Position numbers and translations under genes: made by a program. The notes under the pieces were generated by a model, which had not been told where the DNA came from, did not search any database, and was given only the letters and a program-made list of their open reading frames with translations. This document shows, piece by piece, positions 32,841 through 42,697 of a stretch of 64,000 nt of DNA (within the stretch, counting starts at the first letter, position 1; every line of letters starts with the position of its first letter). The stretch covers positions 558,001-622,000 of the forward strand of contig NZ_JAGSPB010000002.1 of assembly GCF_019204025.1 (NCBI RefSeq), written 5' to 3'. The stretch is from Erythrobacter ani (GTDB lineage: Bacteria > Pseudomonadota > Alphaproteobacteria > Sphingomonadales > Sphingomonadaceae).

Positions 32841-33413
32841 ATGAGCGACATCGAACGCCTGACACAATTGATCGAACCCGAAGCGGAAGCTCTGGGTTTC
32901 GAACTTGTGCGCGTGAAGATGGTGCCATCGGAAGCCGGTGATGGCGGAGATGCCTTGCAGATCATGGCGGAGGACCCGGCAACGGGCCAGCTCGTGATCG
33001 AACAGTGCGCTGCGTTATCGCGCCGCGTCTCAGACATGATGGACGCCCATGAAGAGGCCGGTGATACGCTGATCGAAGGGGCGTATCATCTCGAAGTGTC
33101 ATCCCCGGGCATTGACCGCCCCCTTACGCGTGAAAAGGATTTCACCGATTGGGCAGGGCACGAAGCTCGCATCGTCATGGCCAAAGGCTGGTCGGGCGAC
33201 GATAAGGGGCAGCGCGTGTTCAAGGGTGAACTGAACGGCATCGAATCCGGTATGGTCCGGTTGACCGATGCAAAGAACGGCGTGGTTGAATTGCCGCGCG
33301 AACAGATACACACGGCGAAGCTTGTCCTTACAGACGCGCTCATCGCCGCCACCAAGCCGCTGGATACCAGCGGTGCCGACGAAATCGAAGAAGAAGAAAA
33401 GGCAGACGATTGA
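32841..33413 (+). CDS. rimP: Ribosome maturation factor RimP
   Basis: The protein is 190 aa, using ATG 32841 with CGGAGA just upstream. RimP motifs are IEPEAEALGFELVRVKM, CAALSRRVSDMMD and the strongly conserved YHLEVSSPGIDRPL. It assists 30S subunit maturation. The acidic C-terminal tail is common in the group. It overlaps the nusA start by one base and heads the nusA-infB-rbfA cluster. Confidence 0.95.
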   Translation: MSDIERLTQLIEPEAEALGFELVRVKMVPSEAGDGGDALQIMAEDPATGQLVIEQCAALSRRVSDMMDAHEEAGDTLIEGAYHLEVSSPGIDRPLTREKDFTDWAGHEARIVMAKGWSGDDKGQRVFKGELNGIESGMVRLTDAKNGVVELPREQIHTAKLVLTDALIAATKPLDTSGADEIEEEEKADD

Positions 33414-35056
33414 TGGCCAGTGCCATTTCCGCCAACAAGGCAGAACTCCTAGCGATTGCAAACTCGGTCGCTTCCGAAAAGATGATCGACAAATCGATCG
33501 TCATCGAAGCGATGGAAGAGGCGATCCAGAAAAGCGCGCGTAACCGTTATGGCGCGGAAAACGATATCCGCGCGAAACTCGATCCGCAGACCGGCGATCT
33601 GACGCTGTGGCGTGTGGTCGAGGTTGTCGAGGAAGTCGAGGATTACTTCAAGCAAGTCGATCTGAAACAGGCGGCCAAACTGAAGGATGACGCCAAGGTC
33701 GGTGATTTCCTGGTCGATCCTCTGCCACCGGTCGACCTGGGCCGCATTGATGCGCAGAGCGCAAAGCAGGTGATTTTTCAGAAGGTCCGCGATGCCGAGC
33801 GCGAACGTCAGTTCGAAGAGTTCAAGGACCGCGCGAACGAAGTCATCACCGGCGTCATCAAGTCGGTTGAATTTGGTCACGTGATCGTCAACCTCGGCCG
33901 CGCAGAAGGTGTCATTCGCCGTGACCAGCAGATCCCGCGCGAAGCAGCGCGCGTTGGTGAACGTGTCCGTGCGCTCATCACCAAGGTCGAGCGCAACAAT
34001 CGCGGCCCCCAGATTTTCCTGAGCCGCGCTGCGCCCGATTTCATGCGCAAGCTTTTCGCTCAGGAAGTACCGGAAATTTACGACGGCATTATCGAGATCA
34101 AGGCCGCTGCACGAGACCCGGGCAGCCGCGCCAAGATTGGCGTCATCAGCCACGATAGCTCGATCGATCCGGTCGGTGCCTGCGTCGGCATGAAGGGCAG
34201 CCGCGTTCAGGCTGTTGTGCAGGAATTGCAGGGCGAAAAGATCGACATCATTCCGTGGTCGGAAGATACGGCGACTTTCGTCGTGAACGCACTGCAGCCG
34301 GCAACGGTCGCCCGTGTCGTCCTCGACGAGGAAGAGGGGCGCATCGAAGTCGTCGTGCCCGATGATCAACTTTCTCTGGCCATTGGTCGCCGCGGTCAGA
34401 ACGTGCGCCTCGCCAGCCAGCTCACCGGTCACCAGATCGATATCATGACCGAGGAAGAGGCATCGGAAAAACGCTCGAAGGAATTCGCAGAGCGCTCGAA
34501 GATGTTCGAAGAAGAACTCGACGTCGACGAGACCCTTTCGCAGCTGTTGGTCGCCGAAGGCTTCGCTATGCTCGAAGAGGTCGCCTATGTCGACAAGGCG
34601 GAGCTCGCCGCGATTGAAGGCTTCGATGAAGATCTTGCCGAAGAGCTTCAGAGCCGCGCGATCGAAGCGCTTGAGCGTCAGGAAGAGGTGCATCGTGTTG
34701 CCCGCCGCGAGCTCGGCGTTGAAGACGACCTTGCCGAGATCCCGCATCTTTCCGAAGCGATGCTTGTCACGCTGGGCAAGGCCGGGATCAAGACACTGGA
34801 CGACCTTGCCGATCTCGCGACCGACGAACTGATTGCCAAAAAGCGCGAAGCACCGCGTCGCCGCAACAATGCGGACGGCCCGCCAATGCGTCGCCCGCAG
34901 CGCGAACAGGACAAGGGCGGCGTCCTTGGCGAATTCGGCCTTTCGGAAGAGCAGGGCAACGAAATCATCATGGCTGCACGCGCACACTGGTTTGAAGACG
35001 AAGACGTCTCCGAGCCCGACATTCAGGAGGCCGCCGATGCGGACTCCACCCAATGA
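33413..35056 (+). CDS. nusA: Transcription termination/antitermination factor NusA
   Basis: The 547-aa protein has the N-terminal RNA polymerase-binding domain, an S1 domain (about residues 135-200), KH domains with VGACVGMKGSRVQAV and AIGRRGQNVRLA, and C-terminal helix-hairpin-helix repeats (about 360-480). The final 80 residues are charged and poorly conserved. Its start overlaps the rimP stop (TGATG), and the last 20 bases overlap the next gene. This is the standard order of the cluster. Confidence 0.97.
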   Translation: MASAISANKAELLAIANSVASEKMIDKSIVIEAMEEAIQKSARNRYGAENDIRAKLDPQTGDLTLWRVVEVVEEVEDYFKQVDLKQAAKLKDDAKVGDFLVDPLPPVDLGRIDAQSAKQVIFQKVRDAERERQFEEFKDRANEVITGVIKSVEFGHVIVNLGRAEGVIRRDQQIPREAARVGERVRALITKVERNNRGPQIFLSRAAPDFMRKLFAQEVPEIYDGIIEIKAAARDPGSRAKIGVISHDSSIDPVGACVGMKGSRVQAVVQELQGEKIDIIPWSEDTATFVVNALQPATVARVVLDEEEGRIEVVVPDDQLSLAIGRRGQNVRLASQLTGHQIDIMTEEEASEKRSKEFAERSKMFEEELDVDETLSQLLVAEGFAMLEEVAYVDKAELAAIEGFDEDLAEELQSRAIEALERQEEVHRVARRELGVEDDLAEIPHLSEAMLVTLGKAGIKTLDDLADLATDELIAKKREAPRRRNNADGPPMRRPQREQDKGGVLGEFGLSEEQGNEIIMAARAHWFEDEDVSEPDIQEAADADSTQ

Positions 35057-35843
35057 GCGCGTAAGTTCAGACATCGCTGAAACTCCCCGCACTCGGGAAG
35101 CCGACAACGCTTCCGGGAGCGAAAGGCGCTGCATCCTTTCAGGAGACAGCCATCCGCGCGATGCGCTCGTACGGTTGGCCATTTCTCCGGATGGACTGGT
35201 CCTGCCCGATCCAGGTGCGAAGGCGCCGGGTCGCGGCGCGTGGATCGTCCCTGACCGCGACGCACTTGAAGCCGCTATGGCCGATGGCCATTTCAAACGG
35301 GCGCTGATGCGCGCATTCAAAGGTGGTCCGGAAGGTGTTACGCTTTCCTACTCTAACGATTTGCCTCAGCAGGTCGAAATGGCTTTGACCCGGCACCTCA
35401 CCGATCGTCTTGGGCTCGAGCTGCGTGCGGGCAACGCCGTCCTCGGCTCCAGCCGAATCGAGGAACAGGCGCGGCAAGGGCGGCTGGGACTGCTGCTCCA
35501 TGCCAGCGACTGCAGCGCTGATGGACGCAAGAAACTGGACCAGGCGTGGCGCGTCGGGGCGGAAATCGAAGGATCAGGTGAGCGCGGACAGGTCTTGCCA
35601 CTGGACCGCGATACGCTGTCTGTGGCATTGGGCCGCGAGAATGTCGTCCATTTGGGCATTTCAGGGCGACCCGGCGATGCCAGCGCGCCAAATCAGAAAC
35701 GCGCGGCTTCGCGTGTAGCGCAGGCGGCAGCGCGCCTTACGAGCTTTGTAAGCGGCTTTTCAGCCTCTTGTGACCGGCCAATCAATGGTGAAGCGGGCGT
35801 GAAGCTCGCTGAAAAACGCGGCGACGACAGAATTAATACGTGA
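35037..35843 (+). CDS. YlxR (DUF448)/L7Ae-like RNA-binding protein
   Basis: ATG 35037 has CAGGAGG seven bases upstream and lies within the nusA end; the protein is 268 aa. Residues about 25-100 form the DUF448/YlxR domain (RRCILSGDSHPRDALVRLA, then GRGAWIVPDRD). Residues about 135-230 resemble an L7Ae-type RNA-binding fold. This two-domain form between nusA and infB is usual in Alphaproteobacteria. It probably binds RNA or the ribosome. The C-terminal tail is variable. Confidence 0.88.
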   Translation: MRTPPNERVSSDIAETPRTREADNASGSERRCILSGDSHPRDALVRLAISPDGLVLPDPGAKAPGRGAWIVPDRDALEAAMADGHFKRALMRAFKGGPEGVTLSYSNDLPQQVEMALTRHLTDRLGLELRAGNAVLGSSRIEEQARQGRLGLLLHASDCSADGRKKLDQAWRVGAEIEGSGERGQVLPLDRDTLSVALGRENVVHLGISGRPGDASAPNQKRAASRVAQAAARLTSFVSGFSASCDRPINGEAGVKLAEKRGDDRINT

Positions 35844-35860
35844 AGGACAATTGAGCTAGA

Positions 35861-38407
35861 ATGAGCGACGATACAGAAAAACGCACCCGTAAACCGCTGG
35901 GCCTTAAAAGGGCGGTCGATGCTGGCGAGGTCAAGCAGACCTTTAGCCACGGCCGTACCAATAAGGTTGCGGTTGAGGTCAAGCGCCGCCGCAAGCTCTT
36001 GAAGCCTGGTGAGACGCCTGCGCCCGAGCCCGCAGCTGAGCCAACGCCAGCACCGGCGCCTGAGCCCGCACCGGCTCCGGCGGCGAAGAAGTCTGCGCCA
36101 GCCAAGCCTGCCAAGAAAGCGCCTGCGGGGGAAACACCGCAGGAACGCGTAAAGCGTCTCCAGCGCGAAGCCGAAGAGCAGCGTCTCGATCAGCTTGCTC
36201 AGGATCGCAAGCGCGAGGAAGAGCAGGTTCGCCAGCGGGATGAGAAAGAAGCCCAGCAGCGCGAAGACAATCGCAAAGCCGAGGAAGAGGCTGAAAAGCA
36301 GGCTGCCGAAGAGGCCAAGGCGAACGCAGAGGCCGAGAAGCAGGCCGAGACCGCAAAAGCGGATGCAAGCGTCGAAGCTGAGCCGAGCGCGTCGCCTGCT
36401 GCTCGCAAGTTTACGCCAGTCGCGCGTCCCGAGCCGAAGCGTCCGGAAAAGAAGAAGAAGGAAGACAAGCGCGCTGCCAAGGACACGGGAGGCGGCGGCA
36501 AGGACAAGCGACGCTCAGGCAAGCTCACCGTTACGAAGGCGCTTAACGAGGATGAAGGCCGCCGGGCCCGCAGTCTCGCGGCGCTCAAGCGTGCGCGTGA
36601 AAAAGAGCGCCGGGCCCAGGGTGGTCCGGCCAAGCCGCGCGAAAAGCAGGTTCGCGACGTGGTCGTGCCGGAGGCCATCACCGTTGGCGAACTGGCCAAG
36701 CGGATGGGCGAGAAGGGTGCCGACCTCGTGAAAGAGCTATTCAACCTCGACATGATGGTTACGGTCAATCAGACGATCGACCAGGAAACCGCAGAACTGC
36801 TGGTCGAACAATTCGGTCACAATATCGAGAAGGTTTCCGAAGCCGATATCGACATCGCGACCGACGAGGATGTCGATCCAGAAGAAACGCTCAAACCGCG
36901 TCCGCCGGTCGTCACGATCATGGGTCACGTCGATCACGGCAAAACCAGCCTTCTCGATGCGCTGCGCGGCACGGATGTGACCAAGGGCGAAGCCGGCGGC
37001 ATCACTCAGCATATCGGTAGCTACCAGATCACGACGAAGGATAAGGCAAAGATTACCTTCCTCGACACGCCGGGCCACGCGGCATTCTCCGAAATGCGTC
37101 AGCGCGGTGCAAACGTGACCGACATCGTTGTGCTGGTCGTGGCCGGTGACGACGGCATCATGCCGCAGACGATCGAGGCCATCAATCATACCAAGGCGGC
37201 GAATGTTCCGATGATCGTCGCCATCAACAAGATGGACAAGCCGGAAGCGGACGCAAACAACATTCGCAGCCGGCTGCTTGAACATGAAGTGATCGTCGAA
37301 GAGATGTCGGGCGATGTCCAGGACGTGGAAATTTCCGCTACCAAGGGCACCGGTCTCGATGAGTTGCTCGAGAAAATTCAGCTCCAGGCTGAATTGCTGG
37401 AGCTGAAAGCCCGTCCTGATCGGGAAGCTGATGCGACCGTGATCGAAGCGCAGCTTGACAAGGGCCGCGGCCCCGTCGCGACCGTCCTCATTACGCGCGG
37501 CACCCTTAAGCGCGGCGACACCTTCGTGGTCGGCACGGAAAGCGGCCGTGTCCGCGCGATCGTCAACGATCAGGGCAAGCAGATCAAGGAAGCCGGCCCC
37601 TCGATGCCGGTCGAGGTCCTCGGTCTTGGCGGGGTGCCATCGGCGGGCGATCAGCTGACCGTGGTTGAAAACGAACAGCGCGCCCGTGAAGTCGCGGAGT
37701 ATCGCCGTGAGAAGGCGACCGAACAACGCACCGCACTGGCTCCGACTAGCTTCGATACGATGTTCAACAACCTCGCATCGGATGTGATCGAATGGCCGGT
37801 TCTCGTGAAGGCTGACGTGCAGGGCTCTGTCGAGGCTATCGTCAACTCGCTGCACAACATCTCGACCGACGATATCAAGGTTCGCGTTCTTCACGCGGGC
37901 GTCGGCGCGATTACGGAAAGCGATGTAACGCTTGCCGCTGCATCCAATGCGCCGATCATCGGTTTCAACGTGCGGCCGAATGCCAAGGCACGCGAGCTGG
38001 TGAAACGCGACGGTGTGCGGATGATGTATTACGACGTCATCTATCACCTGACCGAAGAAGTCGCGAAGGAAATGGCCGGTGAGCTGGGTCCGGAGCGGAT
38101 CGAAACCGTTGTCGGACGTGCGCAGGTCAAGGAAGTCTTCAAGTCCGGCAAACGCGACAAGGCTGCAGGCCTTCTGGTGGAAGATGGTGTCATTCGCAAA
38201 GGTCTGTTTGCGCGTCTCACGCGTGACGACGTCATCGTTTCGGCAACCACGATCGCCTCACTGCGGCGTTTCAAGGACGATGTGGACGAAGTCCGCTCGG
38301 GCCTCGAATGCGGTGTCGTGCTGGAAGACACGAACGACATCAAGCCGGGCGACCAGCTTGAAGTCTTCGAAGTCGAAGAGCGCGAGCGGACTATCGAGGT
38401 CTCGTAA
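35861..38407 (+). CDS. infB: Translation initiation factor IF-2
   Basis: This 848-aa GTPase has a long Ala/Glu/Lys-rich disordered N-terminus (to about 270) and the IF2_N domain. The G domain follows: GHVDHGKT at 355-362, DTPGHAAF, NKMDK and SATKG. It ends in domains II to IV that bind initiator tRNA. The start ATG follows ylxR after 17 bases. All GTPase motifs are intact. Confidence 0.98.
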   Translation: MSDDTEKRTRKPLGLKRAVDAGEVKQTFSHGRTNKVAVEVKRRRKLLKPGETPAPEPAAEPTPAPAPEPAPAPAAKKSAPAKPAKKAPAGETPQERVKRLQREAEEQRLDQLAQDRKREEEQVRQRDEKEAQQREDNRKAEEEAEKQAAEEAKANAEAEKQAETAKADASVEAEPSASPAARKFTPVARPEPKRPEKKKKEDKRAAKDTGGGGKDKRRSGKLTVTKALNEDEGRRARSLAALKRAREKERRAQGGPAKPREKQVRDVVVPEAITVGELAKRMGEKGADLVKELFNLDMMVTVNQTIDQETAELLVEQFGHNIEKVSEADIDIATDEDVDPEETLKPRPPVVTIMGHVDHGKTSLLDALRGTDVTKGEAGGITQHIGSYQITTKDKAKITFLDTPGHAAFSEMRQRGANVTDIVVLVVAGDDGIMPQTIEAINHTKAANVPMIVAINKMDKPEADANNIRSRLLEHEVIVEEMSGDVQDVEISATKGTGLDELLEKIQLQAELLELKARPDREADATVIEAQLDKGRGPVATVLITRGTLKRGDTFVVGTESGRVRAIVNDQGKQIKEAGPSMPVEVLGLGGVPSAGDQLTVVENEQRAREVAEYRREKATEQRTALAPTSFDTMFNNLASDVIEWPVLVKADVQGSVEAIVNSLHNISTDDIKVRVLHAGVGAITESDVTLAAASNAPIIGFNVRPNAKARELVKRDGVRMMYYDVIYHLTEEVAKEMAGELGPERIETVVGRAQVKEVFKSGKRDKAAGLLVEDGVIRKGLFARLTRDDVIVSATTIASLRRFKDDVDEVRSGLECGVVLEDTNDIKPGDQLEVFEVEERERTIEVS

Positions 38408-38418
38408 AGGTCAGGCCA

Positions 38419-38844
38419 GTGGGTAAGGTGTACGAGAGTCAGCGTTCGCCGTCGGCCGAGCTGATGGGTAGTGAATTCGTATCCTTCGATGCCGAACTCG
38501 GCGAATTGACGACGCGGTTTACGCCCCCTGCGAGCTTCGCCTCACCGCGCGGCGCGGTGCAGGGCGGGCTGATTGCCGGGTTTCTTGACGAAGTAATGGG
38601 CGGCGCGCTGCTGGCTGTGACTGAGAACGCGGGTGACGGGGTGCGCCTCCCCCTCAATCTCGATATGAATCTGATTTTTATGAGGATGGTTCCATTGAGC
38701 CCCCTGATCGCCAAAGGTCGCGTAGTGAAACGCGGCAATCGCGTCGCATTTCTGGAAGGCGAGTTGTACAGCGAGGATGGCAGCATGCTGGCTCGCGCGA
38801 CCTCTACCGCGCTTCCAACTCGGTTGCCTGGACAAGACGCATGA
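38419..38844 (+). CDS. PaaI-type hotdog thioesterase, first of a tandem pair
   Basis: At 141 aa it has the PaaI hotdog core (RGAVQGGLIAGFLDEVMGG), with the final strands ending [11 protein letters not shown]. The His of the classical HGG motif is replaced by Gln (VQGG), as in its tandem neighbour. The start is a GTG 11 bases after the infB stop, preceded by AAAGG. It overlaps the next gene by four bases. The substrate is unknown; activity could be altered by the substitution. Confidence 0.82.
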   Translation: MGKVYESQRSPSAELMGSEFVSFDAELGELTTRFTPPASFASPRGAVQGGLIAGFLDEVMGGALLAVTENAGDGVRLPLNLDMNLIFMRMVPLSPLIAKGRVVKRGNRVAFLEGELYSEDGSMLARATSTALPTRLPGQDA

Positions 38845-39290
38845 AGCCAAACGCGCCCTTTGTAAGTCCGGCGGATGAATCTCTATCGGGTTCACCGCAT
38901 TCCGTATTGCTCGGTTCCGAATTTGTCTCCTTCGACGAAGCCACGCAGACTGCGACGATGCGCTTCAACGTAAAAAAGGAAGTGACGACGTGGCGGGGCG
39001 GTGTGCAGGGCGGCCTTGTCGCGGGCTATCTGGATGATGTTATGGGCTATGCCTTCGTCGCGGCGACAGGTGGAGAGATGGCGCCCCTGAATCTTGAGCT
39101 GTCGATGACGCTGATCCGGCTGATACCTGAAGGTCCGCTGATTGGAAAAGGCAGGGTCGTAAAGGCTGGTCGGCGGGTCGTTTTCCTTGAAGGAGAATTG
39201 CTGGCCGAAGATGGCACCGTCATGGCCCGCGCCACGTCCACCGCGCTCCCCACTCCGCGCCCCTCGCCAACAGAAACCGGTATGGGCTGA
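38841..39290 (+). CDS. PaaI-type hotdog thioesterase, second of a tandem pair
   Basis: The 149-aa protein is clearly paralogous to the upstream gene. Shared features are GSEFVSFDE near the start, [19 protein letters not shown] in the core, and [13 protein letters not shown] at the end. It also lacks the catalytic-loop His. Both genes are coupled (ATGA), and the second overlaps rbfA by one base. The pair sits where infB is normally followed directly by rbfA. Confidence 0.84.
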   Translation: MKPNAPFVSPADESLSGSPHSVLLGSEFVSFDEATQTATMRFNVKKEVTTWRGGVQGGLVAGYLDDVMGYAFVAATGGEMAPLNLELSMTLIRLIPEGPLIGKGRVVKAGRRVVFLEGELLAEDGTVMARATSTALPTPRPSPTETGMG

Positions 39291-39703
39291 TGGCTCGTAA
39301 AGATCCTTTTACCGCTGAGCAGCAATCGGTCCGCGTACTCAAGGTTGGCGAGCGCGTGCGGCATATCCTCTCCGAGCTCTTGGCGCGGCAGGAAGTCCAC
39401 GACGATGTGGTCAGCGCAGCGAATATCGCGGTGACGGAAGTTCGCATGACCCCCGATCTCCGCAACGCGACGGCCTATGTCAAACCGTTACTGGGGGCAG
39501 GCGAGGACGATGTCGTCCACGCGCTGCGGCAAAATACCGCGTTTCTTCAGCGAGAGGTTGCAAAACGGCTTGGCCTGAAATTCGCGCCCAAACTCAAATT
39601 CCGGAAAGATGAGAGTTTCGCAGAGGCAGACCGGATCGAGGAATTGCTGCGCGATCCTAAAGTTGCGCGCGATCTCGATGCGGACGACCAGCCGGAAACT
39701 TAG
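39290..39703 (+). CDS. rbfA: Ribosome-binding factor A
   Basis: At 137 aa it has the KH-like RbfA fold: [19 protein letters not shown] at the start, then [17 protein letters not shown] and the C-terminal [19 protein letters not shown]. It helps 16S rRNA 5' maturation and 30S assembly. It is followed by a convergent gene overlapping by four bases. truB, its usual neighbour, is 11.6 kb away. Confidence 0.96.
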   Translation: MARKDPFTAEQQSVRVLKVGERVRHILSELLARQEVHDDVVSAANIAVTEVRMTPDLRNATAYVKPLLGAGEDDVVHALRQNTAFLQREVAKRLGLKFAPKLKFRKDESFAEADRIEELLRDPKVARDLDADDQPET

Positions 39704-40275
39704 GCCGGCATCATCCTGGCGCTCATGACGATATCGACCTTGTTGCCAACGATCAGCCGATAGCTTTTCATTCCGTATTCCCGCCGATCGATCGTGGTGG
39801 TCGCCGTGAACTTTACCGGTGCACCGGCGGGAGAGGTAACCGGATCGGTTTCGAAGGTGACGTCGAGCACCTGAGGTTTTGTCACGCCCCGCGCAGTCAG
39901 TTCACCGGCCAGAGTTCCCTCGGTCGCGGATTCCAGCTTGAGCGATTTGCCAACGAACCGGACGGTCGGGTATTTCTCGACCCAGAAGAATTTTTCCCCG
40001 CGAAGCCGTTTCAGGGTCGTCTCATCGGGAGCCTCCAGTGCGGTCGCATCGAAGGTCACGTCGATCACCGCCTGCTCAGGCGCACCCGGCACGATCCTGA
40101 CGTCGCCTGACATCTTCGGAAACTTCATCGACTTGCTGGACAGCCCGAAAAACGGAACTTTTGCAGTCACTTCACTCGCCGTCGCGTCGAGCGTGTACTG
40201 GCGCGGCGCGCTCGCATTGGCGAGCACGGCGAGCGCCAGCAGGGGGGCGACAAACAGGCGGCGTTTCAACATCAT
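39700..40275 (-). CDS. YceI-family periplasmic lipid-binding protein
   Basis: The 191-aa protein has a signal peptide ending near ANASA (about residue 24). The lipocalin-like YceI fold is marked by [40 protein letters not shown] and TARGVTKP. YceI proteins bind isoprenoid-type lipids such as polyprenols or ubiquinone precursors. It overlaps the end of rbfA on the other strand. An ATG one codon later is an alternative start. Confidence 0.92.
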   Translation of the reverse strand: MMLKRRLFVAPLLALAVLANASAPRQYTLDATASEVTAKVPFFGLSSKSMKFPKMSGDVRIVPGAPEQAVIDVTFDATALEAPDETTLKRLRGEKFFWVEKYPTVRFVGKSLKLESATEGTLAGELTARGVTKPQVLDVTFETDPVTSPAGAPVKFTATTTIDRREYGMKSYRLIVGNKVDIVMSARMMPA

Positions 40276-40347
40276 TGGGCTCCTAGTACTCTTGAGTACG
40301 GCCAGGGAGGTCCAAAAGTTTCACTTCCGCCCGTCAATTACCGCGCA

Positions 40348-41973
40348 TCATCCCGATCTTGGCAAAGAGTATCCGACAGGCGCATCGGGCCCTAGCGGAA
40401 TACCGAGATAGAACCAGACTACGATCAACAGCGTGCCTGAAGCCAAGAGCCAGACCGAGTACGGCACCATCATCGCGGTAAGGCTGCCGAGACCGAAATC
40501 CTTCTGCCAGCGCTGCGCGAAAACGAGGATCAGCGGAAAGTACACCATCAGCGGCGTGATGATATTGGTCGCGCTGTCGCCGACACGGTACGCCGCGGTC
40601 GCGCCCTCTGGACTAATCCCGAGAAGCATCAGCATTGGCACAAGTATCGGGGCAAGCAGAGCCCACTTGGCACTGGCAGAACCCACGAACAGGTTCAGCA
40701 GACCGGCAAATAGCACCATCAGACCCAATACGAGCGGTAGTGGCAGCCCGGTCGACCTGATGGCGTCTGCGCCATGAACCGCCGATATCAGGCCGAGGTT
40801 CGACCATCCGAACATCGCCACGAAGTGCGCTGCTGCGAAAGCAAGGACGAGGTAGTACCCCATGTCCTTCATCGATTCCGACATCATGCCGACGAGATCG
40901 CGGTGGTTCTTGATCGTCCCTGTCGCCCTTCCATAGGCCCACCCCGCGAGCAGAAAGAGCAGGAAGAAGCCTGCGACCAGCGACCGGTAAAGCGGGGCAA
41001 GCTGTGTGTGGATCGAACAGTCGCTGACCCCTTCGCATGCAGGTTCATTGATTAGCGGCGTACCGGGAGCGAACACCATGAGCACCCACAACCCTACAAC
41101 GAAGAGAGCGGCAAGTCCTGCATGGCGCAATCCTTTCCCTGCGAGCTCTCCGTCATGTGCCGTAGGATCTGGGCTCTGATCTTCGCTCGCGCCGGCTGTC
41201 GCTCCACCCTTCCATGGGCCGAGGCGCGGTTCGATAACCTTGTCGGTGACGTACCAGATGATCGGTAGGAAGACGATCGTCATGACACTGATGAAATACC
41301 AATTGCCTGCGATATTGGCGGTCCATGCGGGGTCCAGCGCGCTAGAGGCGACAGCCTCTTCGGTGATTCCAAAAAGAAGCGCGTCGAGCTGACCAGGGGA
41401 GATGTTGGCCGAAAAACCGCCCGAGACGCCCGCAAATGCGGCCGCAATCCCGGCAAGCGGGTGACGCCCTGCAGCTGCGAAAAGGATGCCTGCGAGCGGG
41501 ATGAGCACCACATATCCCGCGTCAGCGGCGTGGTTGCCGATCATCGCAACGAGCGCCACAACCGGCGTCAGAAGCGCTTTGGGAGCGCTCTTGACGGCGC
41601 TCGCCATTCCTGCGGCGAAGAAGCCGGAACGCTCGGCCACGCCCGCACCAAGCATGACGACGAGGACGTAACCCAAAGGGTGAAAGTGCGTAAACGTTTT
41701 GGGCATATCCACCCACAGCCGCTGGATGTTTTCTGCCGATAGCAAGCTGACGGCCTCGATCTGAAGCGGTGCCCCGCTGGCCTCGTCGAGAGTGGTCGGA
41801 TGTAGGGCCGAAACGCCCAGGACCGCGCAGATGATCGAAATCACCACGAGCGCTATGATCAGATAGAAGAACAGGAAAACGGGATCCGGCAGCTTGTTGC
41901 CGCTTCTTTCGATCCAGCCGAGTACCCCGGTCATGCCTTCGTGCTTATTCTCAGCCGGAGCTGCGCTTGCCAT
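40348..41973 (-). CDS. AbgT-family transporter
   Basis: The 541-aa polytopic membrane protein has about 11-13 helices. It matches the AbgT family: WIERSGNKLPDPVFLF at the start, PAGYVVLIPLAG-like (DAGYVVLIPLAGI), WSNLG and GSASAKWALLAPI. Members import p-aminobenzoyl-glutamate or export sulphonamides and other antimetabolites (YdaH/MtrF); which applies here cannot be told. A large loop (about 255-285) is hydrophilic. CGAGGA lies about eight bases before the ATG. Confidence 0.9.
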   Translation of the reverse strand: MASAAPAENKHEGMTGVLGWIERSGNKLPDPVFLFFYLIIALVVISIICAVLGVSALHPTTLDEASGAPLQIEAVSLLSAENIQRLWVDMPKTFTHFHPLGYVLVVMLGAGVAERSGFFAAGMASAVKSAPKALLTPVVALVAMIGNHAADAGYVVLIPLAGILFAAAGRHPLAGIAAAFAGVSGGFSANISPGQLDALLFGITEEAVASSALDPAWTANIAGNWYFISVMTIVFLPIIWYVTDKVIEPRLGPWKGGATAGASEDQSPDPTAHDGELAGKGLRHAGLAALFVVGLWVLMVFAPGTPLINEPACEGVSDCSIHTQLAPLYRSLVAGFFLLFLLAGWAYGRATGTIKNHRDLVGMMSESMKDMGYYLVLAFAAAHFVAMFGWSNLGLISAVHGADAIRSTGLPLPLVLGLMVLFAGLLNLFVGSASAKWALLAPILVPMLMLLGISPEGATAAYRVGDSATNIITPLMVYFPLILVFAQRWQKDFGLGSLTAMMVPYSVWLLASGTLLIVVWFYLGIPLGPDAPVGYSLPRSG

Positions 41974-42124
41974 GTATCTGTCCTCGTTACTTGGTCAGCT
42001 TTTCATCGCGGTAGCATTGCGCGGCGTGCCTGTCTGCCTTCTGAATGGCGGGACATGTTGATGGCTTGGGGACACTGCTTGCCCGGTGCTTGCCCAAGTA
42101 AGGCTGCGGTGTAATCACGCCGGT

Positions 42125-42697
42125 ATGGCGAAGCTTTATTTTTACTATTCCAGCATGAATGCGGGCAAATCGACCACCCTGCTGCAAGCCGATTTCAATT
42201 ATCGCGAGCGCGGCATGAAAACGATGCTCTGGACCGCAGAGCTCGACACTCGGTCCGAAGGGATGGTCCGTAGCCGCATTGGTCTCGAAGCCGAGGCGCA
42301 GCTTTATTCGCTGACGACAGATTTATGGTCGGCCATCACTGCAGCGCATGAAAAGACGCCGCTCGATTGCGTCCTCATCGACGAGGCTCAATTCCTGGCG
42401 AAGGAGCAGGTATGGCAGCTCGCCCGTCTCGCCGATGAATCCGGCATTCCCGTGCTCTGCTACGGTATCAGAACCGATTTCCAAGGCGAGCTTTTTCCCG
42501 GGTCTGCCGCTCTGCTCGGAATTGCGGACGCGCTCGTCGAGCTCAAGGCTGTCTGCCATTGCGGACGCAAAGCCAGCATGAATCTGCGTGTCGATCAGCA
42601 GGGCAAACCGGTTGCTGAAGGCGCACAGACCGAAATCGGCGGCAATGATCGCTACCTGGCGCTTTGCCGCAAACATTTTAGTGAGGCGTTGGCATGA
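42125..42697 (+). CDS. tdk: Thymidine kinase (type II)
   Basis: From ATG 42125 the protein is 190 aa. It has the P-loop YSSMNAGKST (about 8-17), the DCVLIDEAQFL Walker B, and the zinc-site cysteines in VCHCGRKAS plus the C-terminal CRKHF. It phosphorylates thymidine in the salvage pathway. It overlaps the GNAT gene by four bases. An upstream in-frame extension is open but lacks a ribosome site. Confidence 0.96.
   Translation: MAKLYFYYSSMNAGKSTTLLQADFNYRERGMKTMLWTAELDTRSEGMVRSRIGLEAEAQLYSLTTDLWSAITAAHEKTPLDCVLIDEAQFLAKEQVWQLARLADESGIPVLCYGIRTDFQGELFPGSAALLGIADALVELKAVCHCGRKASMNLRVDQQGKPVAEGAQTEIGGNDRYLALCRKHFSEALA

Noticed and set aside
33449-35320. 623-codon minus-strand frame opposite nusA
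   Set aside because: Mirror of high-GC codon structure in nusA; Asp/Leu/Arg-rich and without domain or ribosome site.
41987-42187. 66-codon minus-strand frame just ahead of the AbgT gene
   Set aside because: It overlaps the tdk start and has no ribosome site; a shorter TTG-started version of 36 codons is possible but unsupported.
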